A model generated the notes under the pieces. The model did no database searches. It was given only the letters and a program-made list of their open reading frames with translations, and was not told where the DNA came from. Shown here piece after piece: positions 43,043 to 52,623 of a stretch of DNA of 64,000 nucleotides. The stretch comes from Macondimonas sp045864775 (GTDB lineage Bacteria > Pseudomonadota > Gammaproteobacteria > UBA5335): assembly GCA_045864775.1 (NCBI GenBank), contig BTVR01000002.1:310001-374000 (forward strand), read 5' to 3'. The translations under genes were made by a program, and so were the position numbers. How positions within the stretch are numbered: position 1 is the stretch's first letter; each line of letters opens with the position of its first letter.

Positions 43043-44223
43043 GGGCGTGCCTCCAGCCGGATGCGCGTGCGCGTCGCGCCGGCGTCGGCGCTGGCCGAGA
43101 GCCGGGTCATGCCGACCCCGGCCTGCGCCAAACGGGGCGCCAGCGCTTCCAGCGCGGCCAGATCGTCGGTGCGCACGGCGAGTTCGAGCGCGCCGTCCTG
43201 ATAGCGCACCTCTTCCAGCGCATAGCCCGGCAGGCCGGACAGGGGCTCCGAGATGGCTCCGAGCAGCGCGAGCAGCGGGTCGGCGCCGCTGCCGCGCTGC
43301 AGCAGCGCCCGTTGCTGGGCCATCTGCGCGGCGGGGTCGACCACGCGGCGGGCCCCGGGGACGGTGTCGCGGTAGAGCTGGGCCATCTGCTCGGCGAGGC
43401 GCGTGCGCTCGGCCTCGAGCGTGGCGGCCTGATAGGCCGGCACCGCCGCGGCGAGCACGGCCCACAGACCGGCCACCGCCAAGGGCAGGCGCCACCGTTT
43501 GAGCAGCGCGGGCACGCTGTCCGCGCGCGCGCCCCCCACCCCATCCAGCCCGAAGGCGGCCAGGGCATCGTCCGCCGGCACCTGCCAGCCCGCGTCGGCC
43601 GGCAGCCGGGATATCGGCAGGTCGGGCCATGCGGCCGCGAGGCGGTCCGCCAGCGCGTCGCCATCGATGATCCACATCCGGCCAGGCCTCCCAGCCGGCT
43701 CGCCGAGGCAGCGGTGCAACAGGGGTTCGAGAACGGCCGCTTCGCATCCCCATCCGGACCAGCGTCCGGTGCGCACGCTGGCTTCCCCGCCCGGCCCCAC
43801 CGCCACGGTCCAGCAGCCCGGCTCCCAGGCGAGCGCGAGGCAGGCCGGCAGCAGCGGCACCTCCGCCAGCCCGCGCTCGGCGAGTTGCGCGCGCCAGCGA
43901 CCGAGGTCCGCGCGAGCGGCGACAACGACGGGCACGGTGCCGTCGTCCTGGCGCGGGCCGATCGTGAAGGCGTAGTCCTCGACCTCGCCGGGCAGCGATT
44001 CTTCCAGCGCAAAGGGCACGGCGCGCGCGAGCGCCGACCGGCGCCGCGCCGGGACCCGCACGGGCTGCAGCAACAGCCGTGAGGTCGGCGCCAGCGCGCA
44101 GCGCGCCGTCCCGCCTGCCGCCGCCTGCGGCGACGCGCCGGCCGGGCTGATCGGCGTGCCATCAGGCCACCACACCGGCGGCTCGGCCGCATCGACGCTG
44201 AGGTGAATCAGGCCGTCACGCAT
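43039..44223 (-). CDS. gspL: Type II secretion protein GspL
   Basis: 394-aa bitopic protein. A cytoplasmic actin-like domain (about 1-225) contacts GspE. A membrane segment (LPLAVAGLWAVLAAAVPAYQA) follows, then a periplasmic ferredoxin-like domain. The ATG at 44223 overlaps the gspK stop (ATGCGTGA). Sequence conservation in this family is low; position supports the call. Confidence 0.87.
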   Translation of the reverse strand: MRDGLIHLSVDAAEPPVWWPDGTPISPAGASPQAAAGGTARCALAPTSRLLLQPVRVPARRRSALARAVPFALEESLPGEVEDYAFTIGPRQDDGTVPVVVAARADLGRWRAQLAERGLAEVPLLPACLALAWEPGCWTVAVGPGGEASVRTGRWSGWGCEAAVLEPLLHRCLGEPAGRPGRMWIIDGDALADRLAAAWPDLPISRLPADAGWQVPADDALAAFGLDGVGGARADSVPALLKRWRLPLAVAGLWAVLAAAVPAYQAATLEAERTRLAEQMAQLYRDTVPGARRVVDPAAQMAQQRALLQRGSGADPLLALLGAISEPLSGLPGYALEEVRYQDGALELAVRTDDLAALEALAPRLAQAGVGMTRLSASADAGATRTRIRLEARP

Positions 44224-45139
44224 CGGCTTCGATCCTCTGGCGCGCCCAGACGGAAACCCGCTGGCCATCGCGCCGCAGTTGGGTGTGGTAACGCCGGGTG
44301 CCGCTCGGGGCGGTGATGCGGGCATCGAGTTCGAAGGCGCCGCTCGCCGTGGTCACGAGCCCGGCATAGTCCGCTGGAGCGCCCGGTGCCGCCGCCAGCC
44401 AGTCCTGCACGCTGGCGAAGGGCCGCACCAGCCGGCGGCGGGCCAGCGCCTCGCCGCTCTGCCCGCCCGAGAGCAATTCCAGCAGCAAGGGCGGCGCAGT
44501 GTTGACGTTGATCGCCGCAGGCTCCGGCAGGGCCGTCACATAGGGCGCCAGTCGCGCGAGCGCGGCGCCGTCGATGCCGGCGACGAAACGCAGCTCCTGC
44601 ACGGAGGCGAGCGGCCCGTTGGCGGCGCGATACGGCGGCTCGGCGCGCAGATAGAGCGCATCTTCGCCGCCGCCGGGCAAGGCCAGATTGTCCGCGTCGA
44701 TCCAGTCGACGATGGCCTCGACGCGCACCGCCGGCAAGTCCAGTCGTTGCAGCAGCGCCTTGAAGAACCGGATCGCCGGCGCATTGGGCTGGCCGGCGAT
44801 CACCAGCGCGTTGAGATTGAACCGGCCCTGCAGATCGGTGAGCGTCCCGGCCACGGCGCCGCCCTGCACCTCGGGCGCCACGGCGGGAAGCGCCCAGGCC
44901 TCGCCCATGTGATCCACGGCCGGGCCGCGACTGTCGCGCCGCAGCGCCGCGATCGCCCAGGCCTCGAGGCTCGCCACATCCTGCGCCGCCCGCATCTCCT
45001 CCAGCATCCCCGCGGTGCGCCCGCCGAAGGCGTCGAGCCGCTCCAGCCAGCTCACCGCCAGCGCAGTCACCAGCGCCGCCAGCAGCACCGCGCCCAGCAG
45101 CGCCACGCCCCGCTCCCCCGCGCGACCCGCCCCGTTCAC
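44216..45139 (-). CDS. gspK: Type II secretion minor pseudopilin GspK
   Basis: 307-aa minor pseudopilin at the pseudopilus tip. The prepilin-type N-terminus is ERGVALLGAVLLAALVTALAVSWLERLDA. The large α domain and the FNLNALV and AINVNTAPPLLLELL segments are typical of GspK. The GTG start overlaps the gspJ stop (GTGA). Confidence 0.92.
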   Translation of the reverse strand: MNGAGRAGERGVALLGAVLLAALVTALAVSWLERLDAFGGRTAGMLEEMRAAQDVASLEAWAIAALRRDSRGPAVDHMGEAWALPAVAPEVQGGAVAGTLTDLQGRFNLNALVIAGQPNAPAIRFFKALLQRLDLPAVRVEAIVDWIDADNLALPGGGEDALYLRAEPPYRAANGPLASVQELRFVAGIDGAALARLAPYVTALPEPAAINVNTAPPLLLELLSGGQSGEALARRRLVRPFASVQDWLAAAPGAPADYAGLVTTASGAFELDARITAPSGTRRYHTQLRRDGQRVSVWARQRIEADA

Positions 45140-45720
45140 GGCAGCACCCAGCGCCGTTCGAGCACGCCCCAGTCCGCGATGTCCCAGCGCAGCGAGAGGG
45201 CGCGCGGCAAGGCATCGGGCGCGGCGCCGGGCGGCGGCCAGTCGGCGCGCCACCGGCCTTCCTCGTCGAGCCAGGTCAGATCCGCCGCGCGCACCCCCGA
45301 GAACACGGTCGTGAACGACGGCGCATCCCCGGGCGCGGCGTCCAGGACCGGACTCGCCGCGCGCTCCCAGCGCCCGTCCCGCAGGCGATATTGCACACGC
45401 AACAGGTCGGAGCGTGGAAAATCCAGGGGGTTGGGCACCCCTGCGCGCACCAGTTGCCACATGCCGGGCCGCGCGCGCAGGGGCGGCTCGGCATCGCCGC
45501 GGGCATCGCGCACGCTGCGCCGCGCAAGCTGAGTGAGGTCGCGCTCGAACAGGGCCTGCGCGCGCTGCAGGGCCGTCCAGCGTGCCTGCACCTCGCGGGC
45601 CGCCTCCTCGGCGCGCATGGCGCCGCGCAGCCCCTGATAGGCGAGCACCCCGAGCACGGCGAACACCATCAGCGCCACCAAGAGCTCCAGCAAGGTGAAT
45701 CCCGCCGCACGCCGCCTCAT
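45136..45720 (-). CDS. gspJ: Type II secretion minor pseudopilin GspJ
   Basis: 194-aa minor pseudopilin with the cleavage/methylation site AAGFTLLELLVALMVFAVLGV. RRSVRDARGDAEPPL and the later Trp-rich region fit GspJ. The ATG overlaps the gspI stop (ATGA). Confidence 0.92.
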   Translation of the reverse strand: MRRRAAGFTLLELLVALMVFAVLGVLAYQGLRGAMRAEEAAREVQARWTALQRAQALFERDLTQLARRSVRDARGDAEPPLRARPGMWQLVRAGVPNPLDFPRSDLLRVQYRLRDGRWERAASPVLDAAPGDAPSFTTVFSGVRAADLTWLDEEGRWRADWPPPGAAPDALPRALSLRWDIADWGVLERRWVLP

Positions 45721-46082
45721 GGCCGGCCCAGATGGATGAGCCAGCGGCCGAGCACGTCGGCTGCGTCCGCATCGCGCGCCACGAGGACCTCGGCCCGCCG
45801 CAGGTCCGGATCGGCCACCGGCGTGATGCGCACCTGCCAGAACCAGCGCCGGCCCAGCATCAGGGCCTGGCCGCGCTGCGTGCCGGGCGCCGGCCATTCC
45901 GGGGCCAGGCGCAGATCGGTGATCACGTTCTGGGCCACCCACGCCGCCTCGGTGCGGTCGCGCAGATGCCCGGTATCCGATGCCGCGCGTCCGGCGGCGC
46001 CGACCAGCGCCGCCAGCGCCAGCGCCGTGACCAAGAGCGCGATCATGACCTCGAGCAAGGTGAACCCGACCTGCCGGCGCAT
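45717..46082 (-). CDS. gspI: Type II secretion minor pseudopilin GspI
   Basis: 121-aa minor pseudopilin with VGFTLLEVMIALLVTALALAAL and the AWVAQNVITDLRL segment characteristic of GspI. It starts 3 bp after the gspH stop. Confidence 0.92.
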   Translation of the reverse strand: MRRQVGFTLLEVMIALLVTALALAALVGAAGRAASDTGHLRDRTEAAWVAQNVITDLRLAPEWPAPGTQRGQALMLGRRWFWQVRITPVADPDLRRAEVLVARDADAADVLGRWLIHLGRP

Positions 46083-46085
46083 CGC

Positions 46086-46574
46086 TCAGGGCTCCCCGGC
46101 CGCGCTGCGAATCTCGCCCCAGCCGGTGCCGCTCACCACGCGCCGCGCGCCGGCGTGCGCCAGCTCGATCCGGAACGGACTCACCTCGCCGCTGCCAAGC
46201 AGGTAGATCTGCGGCAGGACGGCGCCGGGACGGGCCTTGGGCAGCGCGCGGCCTTCCACCGCGGCGCGCCAGCTCAAGCCCGCCGGCCAGGCGTGATCAG
46301 CGCAGGGCGGATCGGCCGGCGCCTGCCACGCGCCGGCCCGGTAGACGAGAAAGCCATAGCGTTGCGCGTTCAGGTACAAACCGAAATGCCGCGGGCCGGC
46401 CACGGCGGCGTCGACGGCGCGCTCCAGGCACAGCGCCAGCCGATCGGCCTCGCGCGCCAGGACGCGCCCCGGATCGGGGCCGCGCGTGGAGAGCAGGACG
46501 GCCGCGCTGACGATACCGATGACGACCAGCACCACCATCAACTCCACCAGCGTGAAGCCGGCCACGCGCCGCAT
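46086..46574 (-). CDS. gspH: Type II secretion minor pseudopilin GspH
   Basis: 162-aa minor pseudopilin with VAGFTLVELMVVLVVIGIVSA. The C-terminal GspH domain (SGEVSPFRIELAHAGARRVV) lies near the end. It starts 3 bp after gspG. Confidence 0.9.
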   Translation of the reverse strand: MRRVAGFTLVELMVVLVVIGIVSAAVLLSTRGPDPGRVLAREADRLALCLERAVDAAVAGPRHFGLYLNAQRYGFLVYRAGAWQAPADPPCADHAWPAGLSWRAAVEGRALPKARPGAVLPQIYLLGSGEVSPFRIELAHAGARRVVSGTGWGEIRSAAGEP

Positions 46575-46577
46575 GCG

Positions 46578-47012
46578 CTAGTCCAGCGCCCAGCTCTGGA
46601 TGTCGGCGTTGACGCCTTCGCCGCCCGGCTGGCCGTCGGCGCCCAGGCTGCTGATGTCGACCTCGCCGTGCAGGCCCGGGCTGAGATAGAGATAGGGCCG
46701 GCCCCAGGCGTCCTTGGGCATGCGCTCCAGATAGCCGCCCTTGCGGTAGGCCGGCGGCAGGGGTTCGATCGCCGGCTGCTCGACCAGCGCCTCGAGCCCC
46801 TGGTCGGTGGTCGGGTAACGGTAGTTGTCCAGGCGGTAGAGGTTGAGCGCGGTCTGCAGCGCCCGGATGTCCTGTCGGGTCCGCGTCACCCGCGCCATGT
46901 CGGGCCGATCCATGATGTTCGGCACGATGAGCGCCGCCAGGATGCCCAGAATCACCACCACCACCATGATCTCGATGAGGGTGAAGCCCGCCATGCGCTT
47001 GCGCTTGTCCAT
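46578..47012 (-). CDS. gspG: Type II secretion major pseudopilin GspG
   Basis: 144-aa major subunit of the pseudopilus. N-terminal MAGFTLIEIMVVVVILGIL, then ALNLYRLDNYRYPTTDQGLEALV and PKDAWGRPYLYLSPG, both diagnostic of GspG, and the calcium-loop region near SLGADGQPGGEG. It is the most conserved pseudopilin here. Confidence 0.96.
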   Translation of the reverse strand: MDKRKRMAGFTLIEIMVVVVILGILAALIVPNIMDRPDMARVTRTRQDIRALQTALNLYRLDNYRYPTTDQGLEALVEQPAIEPLPPAYRKGGYLERMPKDAWGRPYLYLSPGLHGEVDISSLGADGQPGGEGVNADIQSWALD

Positions 47013-47021
47013 GATCGCTCC

Positions 47022-48230
47022 CTAGGCCATGAGTTGATTCAGGTCGAAGATCGGCAACAGGATCGCGAGCACGATGACGAGCACGATCCCGCCCATGAGC
47101 AGGATGAGCATCGGCTCCAGGACCCGCACGGCCGCGGTGATCCAGGCTTCCTGATCCTGTTCGAGCTGCTGCGCCGCCCGCTCCAGCATCTCGCCGAGGC
47201 GGCCGCTGCCCTCACCGCTGGCGATCAGGTGCAGCGTCATGGGCGGGATGCGCCCGGTGCGCTGCAGACTGGCGAATACCGTGGAACCCTCGCGCACCTG
47301 CTCGGCCGCCGCCAGCGCCGCCTCGCGCAAGGGCAGGCGCAACAGCACCGCCGCGGCGATGCGCAGGGCCTCCACCACGGGCACGCCGCTGCTCACCAAG
47401 AGGCCGAAGGTGCGCGTGAAATGCGCGATGTCGTTGCCGGCCAGCAGGCTGCCAACGAGCGGCAGGCGCAGCAGCGCCTGCTCGAAGCGGCGCCGGAAAC
47501 CCTCGCGGCGCAGGGCGCGCAGCAAGGCTACGAGTCCCAGCGTGCCCACGGCCAGGATGGCCAGCCCCCAATCGCGCAAAAAGGCGCTGAGGGCGATGAG
47601 CGCGCGCGTCAGCCACGGCAGGGGCCGGCCCAGGCCGGTGAACACCTGCACCACCTCGGGCACCACGAACACCAGCATGGCGACGACGATGCCGACCGAC
47701 ACCAGGCTCAGCAGCGCGGGATAGATCAGCGCAGCGGTCACGCTGCGGCGCAGCCGGTCGCGATTCTCGGTGTGCTCGGCGAGGCGCTCCAGCACGGCGT
47801 CGAGATGCCCGGTCTGCTCGCCCGCCGCGACGGTGGCGACGTAGTCGGCCGGAAAGGTGCCCGCGAAGCGGCGCATGGCGCCGGCAAGCGGCTGGCCCTC
47901 GCTCACCTGGGCGTGCAGCGCGAGCAGAATGGCGCGCGGCGCCCGCTTGGGCGTCTGGGCGGCCACGGCCTGCAGGGCTTCGGCGAGCGGCACGCCCGCG
48001 CGCAGCAGGGTGGCGATCTGGCGGGTCATGAGCGCCAGCGCCCGCACCCCGACGCGTCCGGCGCGCAGCCGGCCGCGGCGCTCGGCGGTCTCGACCACCG
48101 GCGTGACCCCGAGCGGCGTCAGCCCCTGTTCGCGCAGCCGCGCCCGCACCTGGCGCGGATGATCGCCCTCCTGCACCCCGCGGTGGTGCCGGCCGCGCGC
48201 GTCGATGGCTTCGAAGTGGAACGCCGCCAC
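47022..48230 (-). CDS. gspF: Type II secretion inner-membrane platform protein GspF
   Basis: 402-aa polytopic platform protein with two homologous T2SSF domains and three membrane segments. MTRQIATLLRAGVPLAEAL and its repeat FTRTFGLLVSSGVPVVEALRIAA mark the two domains. The C-terminal hydrophobic VLEPMLILLMGGIVLVIVLAIL is typical. It starts 3 bp after gspE. Confidence 0.95.
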   Translation of the reverse strand: MAAFHFEAIDARGRHHRGVQEGDHPRQVRARLREQGLTPLGVTPVVETAERRGRLRAGRVGVRALALMTRQIATLLRAGVPLAEALQAVAAQTPKRAPRAILLALHAQVSEGQPLAGAMRRFAGTFPADYVATVAAGEQTGHLDAVLERLAEHTENRDRLRRSVTAALIYPALLSLVSVGIVVAMLVFVVPEVVQVFTGLGRPLPWLTRALIALSAFLRDWGLAILAVGTLGLVALLRALRREGFRRRFEQALLRLPLVGSLLAGNDIAHFTRTFGLLVSSGVPVVEALRIAAAVLLRLPLREAALAAAEQVREGSTVFASLQRTGRIPPMTLHLIASGEGSGRLGEMLERAAQQLEQDQEAWITAAVRVLEPMLILLMGGIVLVIVLAILLPIFDLNQLMA

Positions 48231-48233
48231 GCC

Positions 48234-49718
48234 TCAATCCTGCCGGCTGACGCGCAGCACTTCGTCGAGCGTGGTGATGCCGGCGCGCACCTTGGCCAGA
48301 CCCGCCTCGCGCAGGGGCAGCGATTGCTCGCGGGCGACGCGCGCCATGTCCGCCTCCGGCGCGCCGTCGTGGATCATGCGGCGCAGGCGCGTGTCGATGC
48401 CGATCATCTCGTAGATCGCCGTGCGGCCCCGGTAGCCGGTGTGGCGGCAGGCCGGACAGCCGACGGGATGATGGATCGGTGTCTGCGCGTCCGCGTTGAG
48501 GCCCAGCAGGCCCCGTTCGCGCGCATCGGGCAACTCGGCGCGCTTGCACGCCGGACACAGCCGGCGCACCAGGCGCTGCGCGGTGGTGGCAAGCAGGGTC
48601 GAGGCGATCAGAAAGGGCTCGATGCCCATGTCCACGAGGCGCGTCACGGCGCCGATGGCGCTGTTGGTGTGCAGGGTGGAGAGCACCAGATGCCCGGTCA
48701 GGCTGGCCTGCACCGCGATGCGGGCGGTTTCCAGATCGCGGATTTCCCCCACCATCACCACGTCCGGGTCCTGGCGCAGGATCGCCCGCAGCCCGCGCGC
48801 GAAGCTCATGTCGACCTTGGTGTTGACCGCGGTCTGGCTGATGCCTTCGAGGAAATACTCGATGGGATCCTCCACGGTCATGATGTTGCGGCTGGCCTCG
48901 TTCAGATGGCTCAGGGCCGCGTAGAGCGTGGTGGTCTTGCCCGAGCCGGTGGGCCCGGTGACCAGCACGATGCCGTGCGGCTCGGCGATCCAGGACAGCA
49001 GGCGCTCGCGCTCGGCCGGCTCGAAACCGATCTCGGTCAGCGACAGCCTTCCGGCCTGCTGGTCGAGCAGGCGCATGACCACGCGCTCGCCGTGCCCCGA
49101 GGGCAGCACCGACACGCGCACGTCCACCGGCCGGCCCGCCACGCGCAGCGAGATGCGCCCGTCCTGGGGCACGCGTTTCTCGGCGATGTCGAGCCGCGCC
49201 ATGACCTTGATGCGCGAGACCAGCAGCGGCGCCAGCGCCGCCTTGGGGCGCAGCACCTCGCGCAGCACGCCGTCCACGCGCAGGCGCACCCGCAGCGTCC
49301 GGGCGAAAGGCTCGAAATGGATGTCGGAGGCGCCCTCGCGCACCGCCTCGGTGAGGATGGCGTTGATCAGCCGGATGATGGGCGCATCGTCGGCCTGCTC
49401 GAGCAGATCCGCGGGTTCCGGCAGGGCCAGCGCGAGATCGTGCAGATCGCCGGCCTGGTCCAGGCTGTCGATCACTTCGGCGGCCGCGCCGCCCTCGCCG
49501 CTGTAGAGGCGGTTGAGCGCCGTCTCGAAGTCCTCGGGCGAAAGTTCGACCAGCCGCAGCGGCCGATCGAGCCGCGCGCGCAGGCTGGCCAGCACCTCGA
49601 GCCGGGCGTCGGGCCGGTAGCCGATCAGCGCGTGATCGGCATGCAGCTCGGTCACCACCAGCCCGTGCCGGCGCGCGAAGGTGAAGGGCAGCGCGCCGCC
49701 TTCTTCAGCGACGGACAC
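48234..49718 (-). CDS. gspE: Type II secretion ATPase GspE
   Basis: 494-aa hexameric ATPase energising pseudopilus assembly. Walker A is GPTGSGKTTTLYAAL; the Asp box follows, Walker B is VGEIRDLETARIA, and the tetracysteine zinc motif is CPACKRAE...GCPACRHTGY. The N1E domain binds GspL. It overlaps the gspD stop by 14 bp. Confidence 0.96.
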   Translation of the reverse strand: MSVAEEGGALPFTFARRHGLVVTELHADHALIGYRPDARLEVLASLRARLDRPLRLVELSPEDFETALNRLYSGEGGAAAEVIDSLDQAGDLHDLALALPEPADLLEQADDAPIIRLINAILTEAVREGASDIHFEPFARTLRVRLRVDGVLREVLRPKAALAPLLVSRIKVMARLDIAEKRVPQDGRISLRVAGRPVDVRVSVLPSGHGERVVMRLLDQQAGRLSLTEIGFEPAERERLLSWIAEPHGIVLVTGPTGSGKTTTLYAALSHLNEASRNIMTVEDPIEYFLEGISQTAVNTKVDMSFARGLRAILRQDPDVVMVGEIRDLETARIAVQASLTGHLVLSTLHTNSAIGAVTRLVDMGIEPFLIASTLLATTAQRLVRRLCPACKRAELPDARERGLLGLNADAQTPIHHPVGCPACRHTGYRGRTAIYEMIGIDTRLRRMIHDGAPEADMARVAREQSLPLREAGLAKVRAGITTLDEVLRVSRQD

Positions 49719-51741
49719 CGCCGCCCTCCTCGATGGGCGCCATTTCCTCGCCCGGCGCCACCTCGGGCAGCAGCGTCGGACGCCCCGGCGCCGGCTCGCG
49801 CTGGCGCAGTTGCTGCTCGCGGATCGCCTGGTACTTGCCGTGCGTGGCGGTCACGCTGTCCTGGGCGAGGAGCAGAACGGTGGGGCGTAGGAACACCATC
49901 AGGTTGCGCTTGACCACGCGGCTGTTGTCGAAGCGGAACAGGGCGCCGAGCACCGGGATCGACGCCAGCCCCGGCACGCGGCTCTGCCCCTCCGAGAGCT
50001 GATCGTCGATCAGGCCGCCGAGCACGATGGTCGCGCCGTTGTCGACCAGCACGTTGGTCTTGATGGCGCGCTTGTTGGTGACCACGTCCACCGCGCCGAT
50101 GCGCGCCTTGCTCGCTTGCTCCACGCTGGCGACCTCCTGCTCCACCGCCAGCAGCACGGTGCCGTCCTCGTTGATCTGAGGCTTGACCTTGAGCGTGAGG
50201 CCCACGTCCTGACGGTCGATGGTCTGGAAGGGATTCAGCGCCGAGTTGGCCGCGCCAGTGTTGGTGAACTGGCCGGTGAGGAAGGGCACGGTCTGGGCCA
50301 CCACGATCTCGGCTTCCTCGTTGTCCAGCGTGAGCAAGGTCGGGGTCGACAGGATGTTGGTATCGGTGTCGCTGAGCAGGGCGCGCAAGAGGACGGCCCA
50401 GTCGGTGCCGCTGCCGTTGACCTTGCCGATGGCGAGCGTGCCGCCCTCGCCGACGTTGAGCGCGCCGGTGCCGGAGCTACCGCCGGTGCCGAGGCCCGGG
50501 GTGGTGGTGCCCAGGCCGCCCGTATCGCCGCCGGTGCCCGAGCCCAGCAAGGCGGTGGCCAGCGTTCCCAGGCTGAGGCCGCTGTTGGCGAAGTTGATCA
50601 GGCCCGCCGGCCCGGTGCCATCGGCGATGCCGCTGATGGCCCATTGCACGCCGATTTCCTTGCTGCGGTCGGCGGAGACCTCGACGATGAGGGCTTCCAC
50701 CATGACCTGCGGCCTGCGGATGTCGAGTTGCTCGATCACCGAGCGGCCGGTGGCGATCTGATCGGGCGCGGCGGTGATGACCACGGCGTTGGTGGCCGGG
50801 TAGGCCTGCACCCGCGCCTTGTCGGTCCCCGCCGGCGTGGCCGGCGCGGCGCCCTCGCCCGTCTTGCCGGCCACACTGCCGCCCAGAATGCTGGCGATGA
50901 TGGGCGCCACCTGCTCGGCGCGCGCATAGCGCAGCGCGGCCACAAACGTGTTGCCGCCGGCGCTGCGCGGCCCGTCGAGCTGCTGCGCCAACTGGCGCAG
51001 CCGGGCGCGCGTGGCGGCGTCCCCGCTCAGGATCACGCTGTTGGTGCGCTCATCGGCAACCACCTGCCCGGCCGCGCCCTCGCCGGCCAGCGCCTTGAGC
51101 GCGCGGGCGACCTCGCCCGCCGAGGCTTGGGTGAGCGCGACCACTTCCTGCTGGTTGTGGGTCGGCCGGTCGAGACTGCGCACGATCTCGACCAGCCGCC
51201 CGACATTGGCCGCAAGATCCGAGATGATCAGCGTGTTGGTGTCGGCATAGGCCGCCACCAGACCGTTCTGCGGCACCAGCGGCCGCAGCACCGGCACCAG
51301 CTGGGCGGCCGGGATGTATCGCAGCGGGACGACCTGCGTGACCAGGCCGGCGCCGGCCGGCTCGGTGGCGCCGACGCGCACCGGGGTGCCGCTCTGGCGG
51401 GCGTTGACGTCGGGCACGATCTTGGTGACCGCCCCTTCATCGACGGCGGCGTAGCCGTTGACCTCGAGTACCGAGAGAAAGATCTGATACACCTCGGCCG
51501 GCGCCAGCGGGCCGGGGGAGACCACCGTCACCCGACCCTTGACGCGCGGATCGACCACGAAATTGCGCCCCGTGATGCGCCCGACCGTCTCGATGACCGC
51601 GGCCAGATCGGCTTCCTGGAAGTTGAGCGTCACGGGCTCGACCGCCCCGGCGGGAAACGGCGTCTGCAGCCCCAGCAGGAGCAGCATCAGCAGCGGGCCG
51701 GCCCAGCGCCGGAGGGGTTCAATCATTCGCCGGTTGCTCAT
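49705..51741 (-). CDS. gspD: Type II secretion secretin GspD
   Basis: 678-aa outer-membrane secretin with a signal peptide (LLMLLLLGLQTPFPAGA), N0-N3 domains (about 35-330) and a C-terminal secretin domain (VPFLTGQFTN...GLTLKVKPQINEDG; VPGLASIPVLGALFR). A Gly/Thr-rich insertion (about 410-450) is in the region that varies among secretins. Alternative start ATG at 51726. It overlaps the gspC stop. Confidence 0.96.
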   Translation of the reverse strand: MSNRRMIEPLRRWAGPLLMLLLLGLQTPFPAGAVEPVTLNFQEADLAAVIETVGRITGRNFVVDPRVKGRVTVVSPGPLAPAEVYQIFLSVLEVNGYAAVDEGAVTKIVPDVNARQSGTPVRVGATEPAGAGLVTQVVPLRYIPAAQLVPVLRPLVPQNGLVAAYADTNTLIISDLAANVGRLVEIVRSLDRPTHNQQEVVALTQASAGEVARALKALAGEGAAGQVVADERTNSVILSGDAATRARLRQLAQQLDGPRSAGGNTFVAALRYARAEQVAPIIASILGGSVAGKTGEGAAPATPAGTDKARVQAYPATNAVVITAAPDQIATGRSVIEQLDIRRPQVMVEALIVEVSADRSKEIGVQWAISGIADGTGPAGLINFANSGLSLGTLATALLGSGTGGDTGGLGTTTPGLGTGGSSGTGALNVGEGGTLAIGKVNGSGTDWAVLLRALLSDTDTNILSTPTLLTLDNEEAEIVVAQTVPFLTGQFTNTGAANSALNPFQTIDRQDVGLTLKVKPQINEDGTVLLAVEQEVASVEQASKARIGAVDVVTNKRAIKTNVLVDNGATIVLGGLIDDQLSEGQSRVPGLASIPVLGALFRFDNSRVVKRNLMVFLRPTVLLLAQDSVTATHGKYQAIREQQLRQREPAPGRPTLLPEVAPGEEMAPIEEGGGVRR

Positions 51742-52372
51742 GCAGTTCCCGCATCCTTTCGCGCAGCCACGCGGCCGTTTCCGGATCCGCTTCGGACAGG
51801 TTGTTCATCCACTGATCCATATCGGAGTCCCGCGCCGCCGATCCCTCCGCCCCGGCATCGACGGACGGCTGCCCGCCGCCTGCGCTCGCCGTCGCCTCGC
51901 GACGCCACGAGAGTGTTTCGATCCGGCCCTCATGCTCGAGCAGGATCCGATCGGGCAGGATGCGCTCGATGCGCGCGGCGCCCAGGGCGTCCCCTTCGCC
52001 CACCACCCGCGTTCGACCGCCGTGGTCGATGATCGCCACCGGCGCCTTCAGGCCGGTGCTGATGCCGCGCAGCCGCGCATCGAGCGCCGCCTGCTGCGGC
52101 GCCGTCGCCGATGCGTTCGTTGCAGCAGCCGGCAGCAAGGGATGATCGAGACTCTGCGCAAGCACGTCGGCCGGCGCGCCCGGGCCGGCCATGGGGGCTG
52201 CCGCGATCGGCGTGTCCGGCTTCGGCGCCGCCACCCAGCGCAGATGGACCAGCATCGATACCGCAAGCACGAGGGCCGCCAAGAGCGGCGGGCGCATGTT
52301 CGTCACGAATCGACCTGAACCGACCACCGCCATCACCCGCCGGCGCCACCGCGAGGGCCGGTCCCTCTGCAA
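51719..52372 (-). CDS. gspC: Type II secretion protein GspC-like (HR domain, no PDZ)
   Basis: 217-aa inner-membrane clamp protein that heads the gsp operon. It has one membrane segment (PPLLAALVLAVSMLVHL) and an HR domain (APVAIIDHGGRTRVVGEGDALGAARIERILPDRILLEHEGRIETLSW) that contacts the secretin. The C-terminus is acidic (DMDQWMNNLSEADPETAAWL) and there is no PDZ domain, so it is shorter than E. coli GspC. The start is uncertain (M1, M14 or M26). Confidence 0.82.
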   Translation of the reverse strand: MQRDRPSRWRRRVMAVVGSGRFVTNMRPPLLAALVLAVSMLVHLRWVAAPKPDTPIAAAPMAGPGAPADVLAQSLDHPLLPAAATNASATAPQQAALDARLRGISTGLKAPVAIIDHGGRTRVVGEGDALGAARIERILPDRILLEHEGRIETLSWRREATASAGGGQPSVDAGAEGSAARDSDMDQWMNNLSEADPETAAWLRERMRELHEQPAND

Positions 52373-52481
52373 ACCCGTGGCGCGCAGACTGTAGCGATCC
52401 CAAATGACATTCTGGCGTCAATCATGACCAGGCGGGAGGCGATCATGGGACCGCGGTGGCCGCCATCTCAAGCGCATCCCT

Positions 52482-52509
52482 TTGACTCGTCTATCGCGCT
52501 GCATTAATC
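52482..52509 (+). promoter_or_regulatory. Possible sigma-70 promoter of the acyl-CoA synthetase gene
   Basis: TTGACT (52482-52487), 16-bp spacer, TTAATC (52504-52509), about 115 bp upstream of the start codon. The -10 is weak. Confidence 0.3.
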
Positions 52510-52623
52510 TTCCTCCCCTTCCAATCGTTCAGCTTGGCCGGCGGCTTCCCGCCCGCTCGCGCGAGCCTGCGCCCCGCTTCGCATCCGACACGACACGACC
52601 GACGCATCAGGAGACCCGGCTTC

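Noticed and set aside
45732..49913. Plus-strand open frame of about 1,390 codons
   Set aside because: It is antisense to gspI through gspD, is extremely rich in His, Gln, Arg and Gly, and has no recognisable domain. It is open because of codon bias and GC content of the real genes on the other strand.
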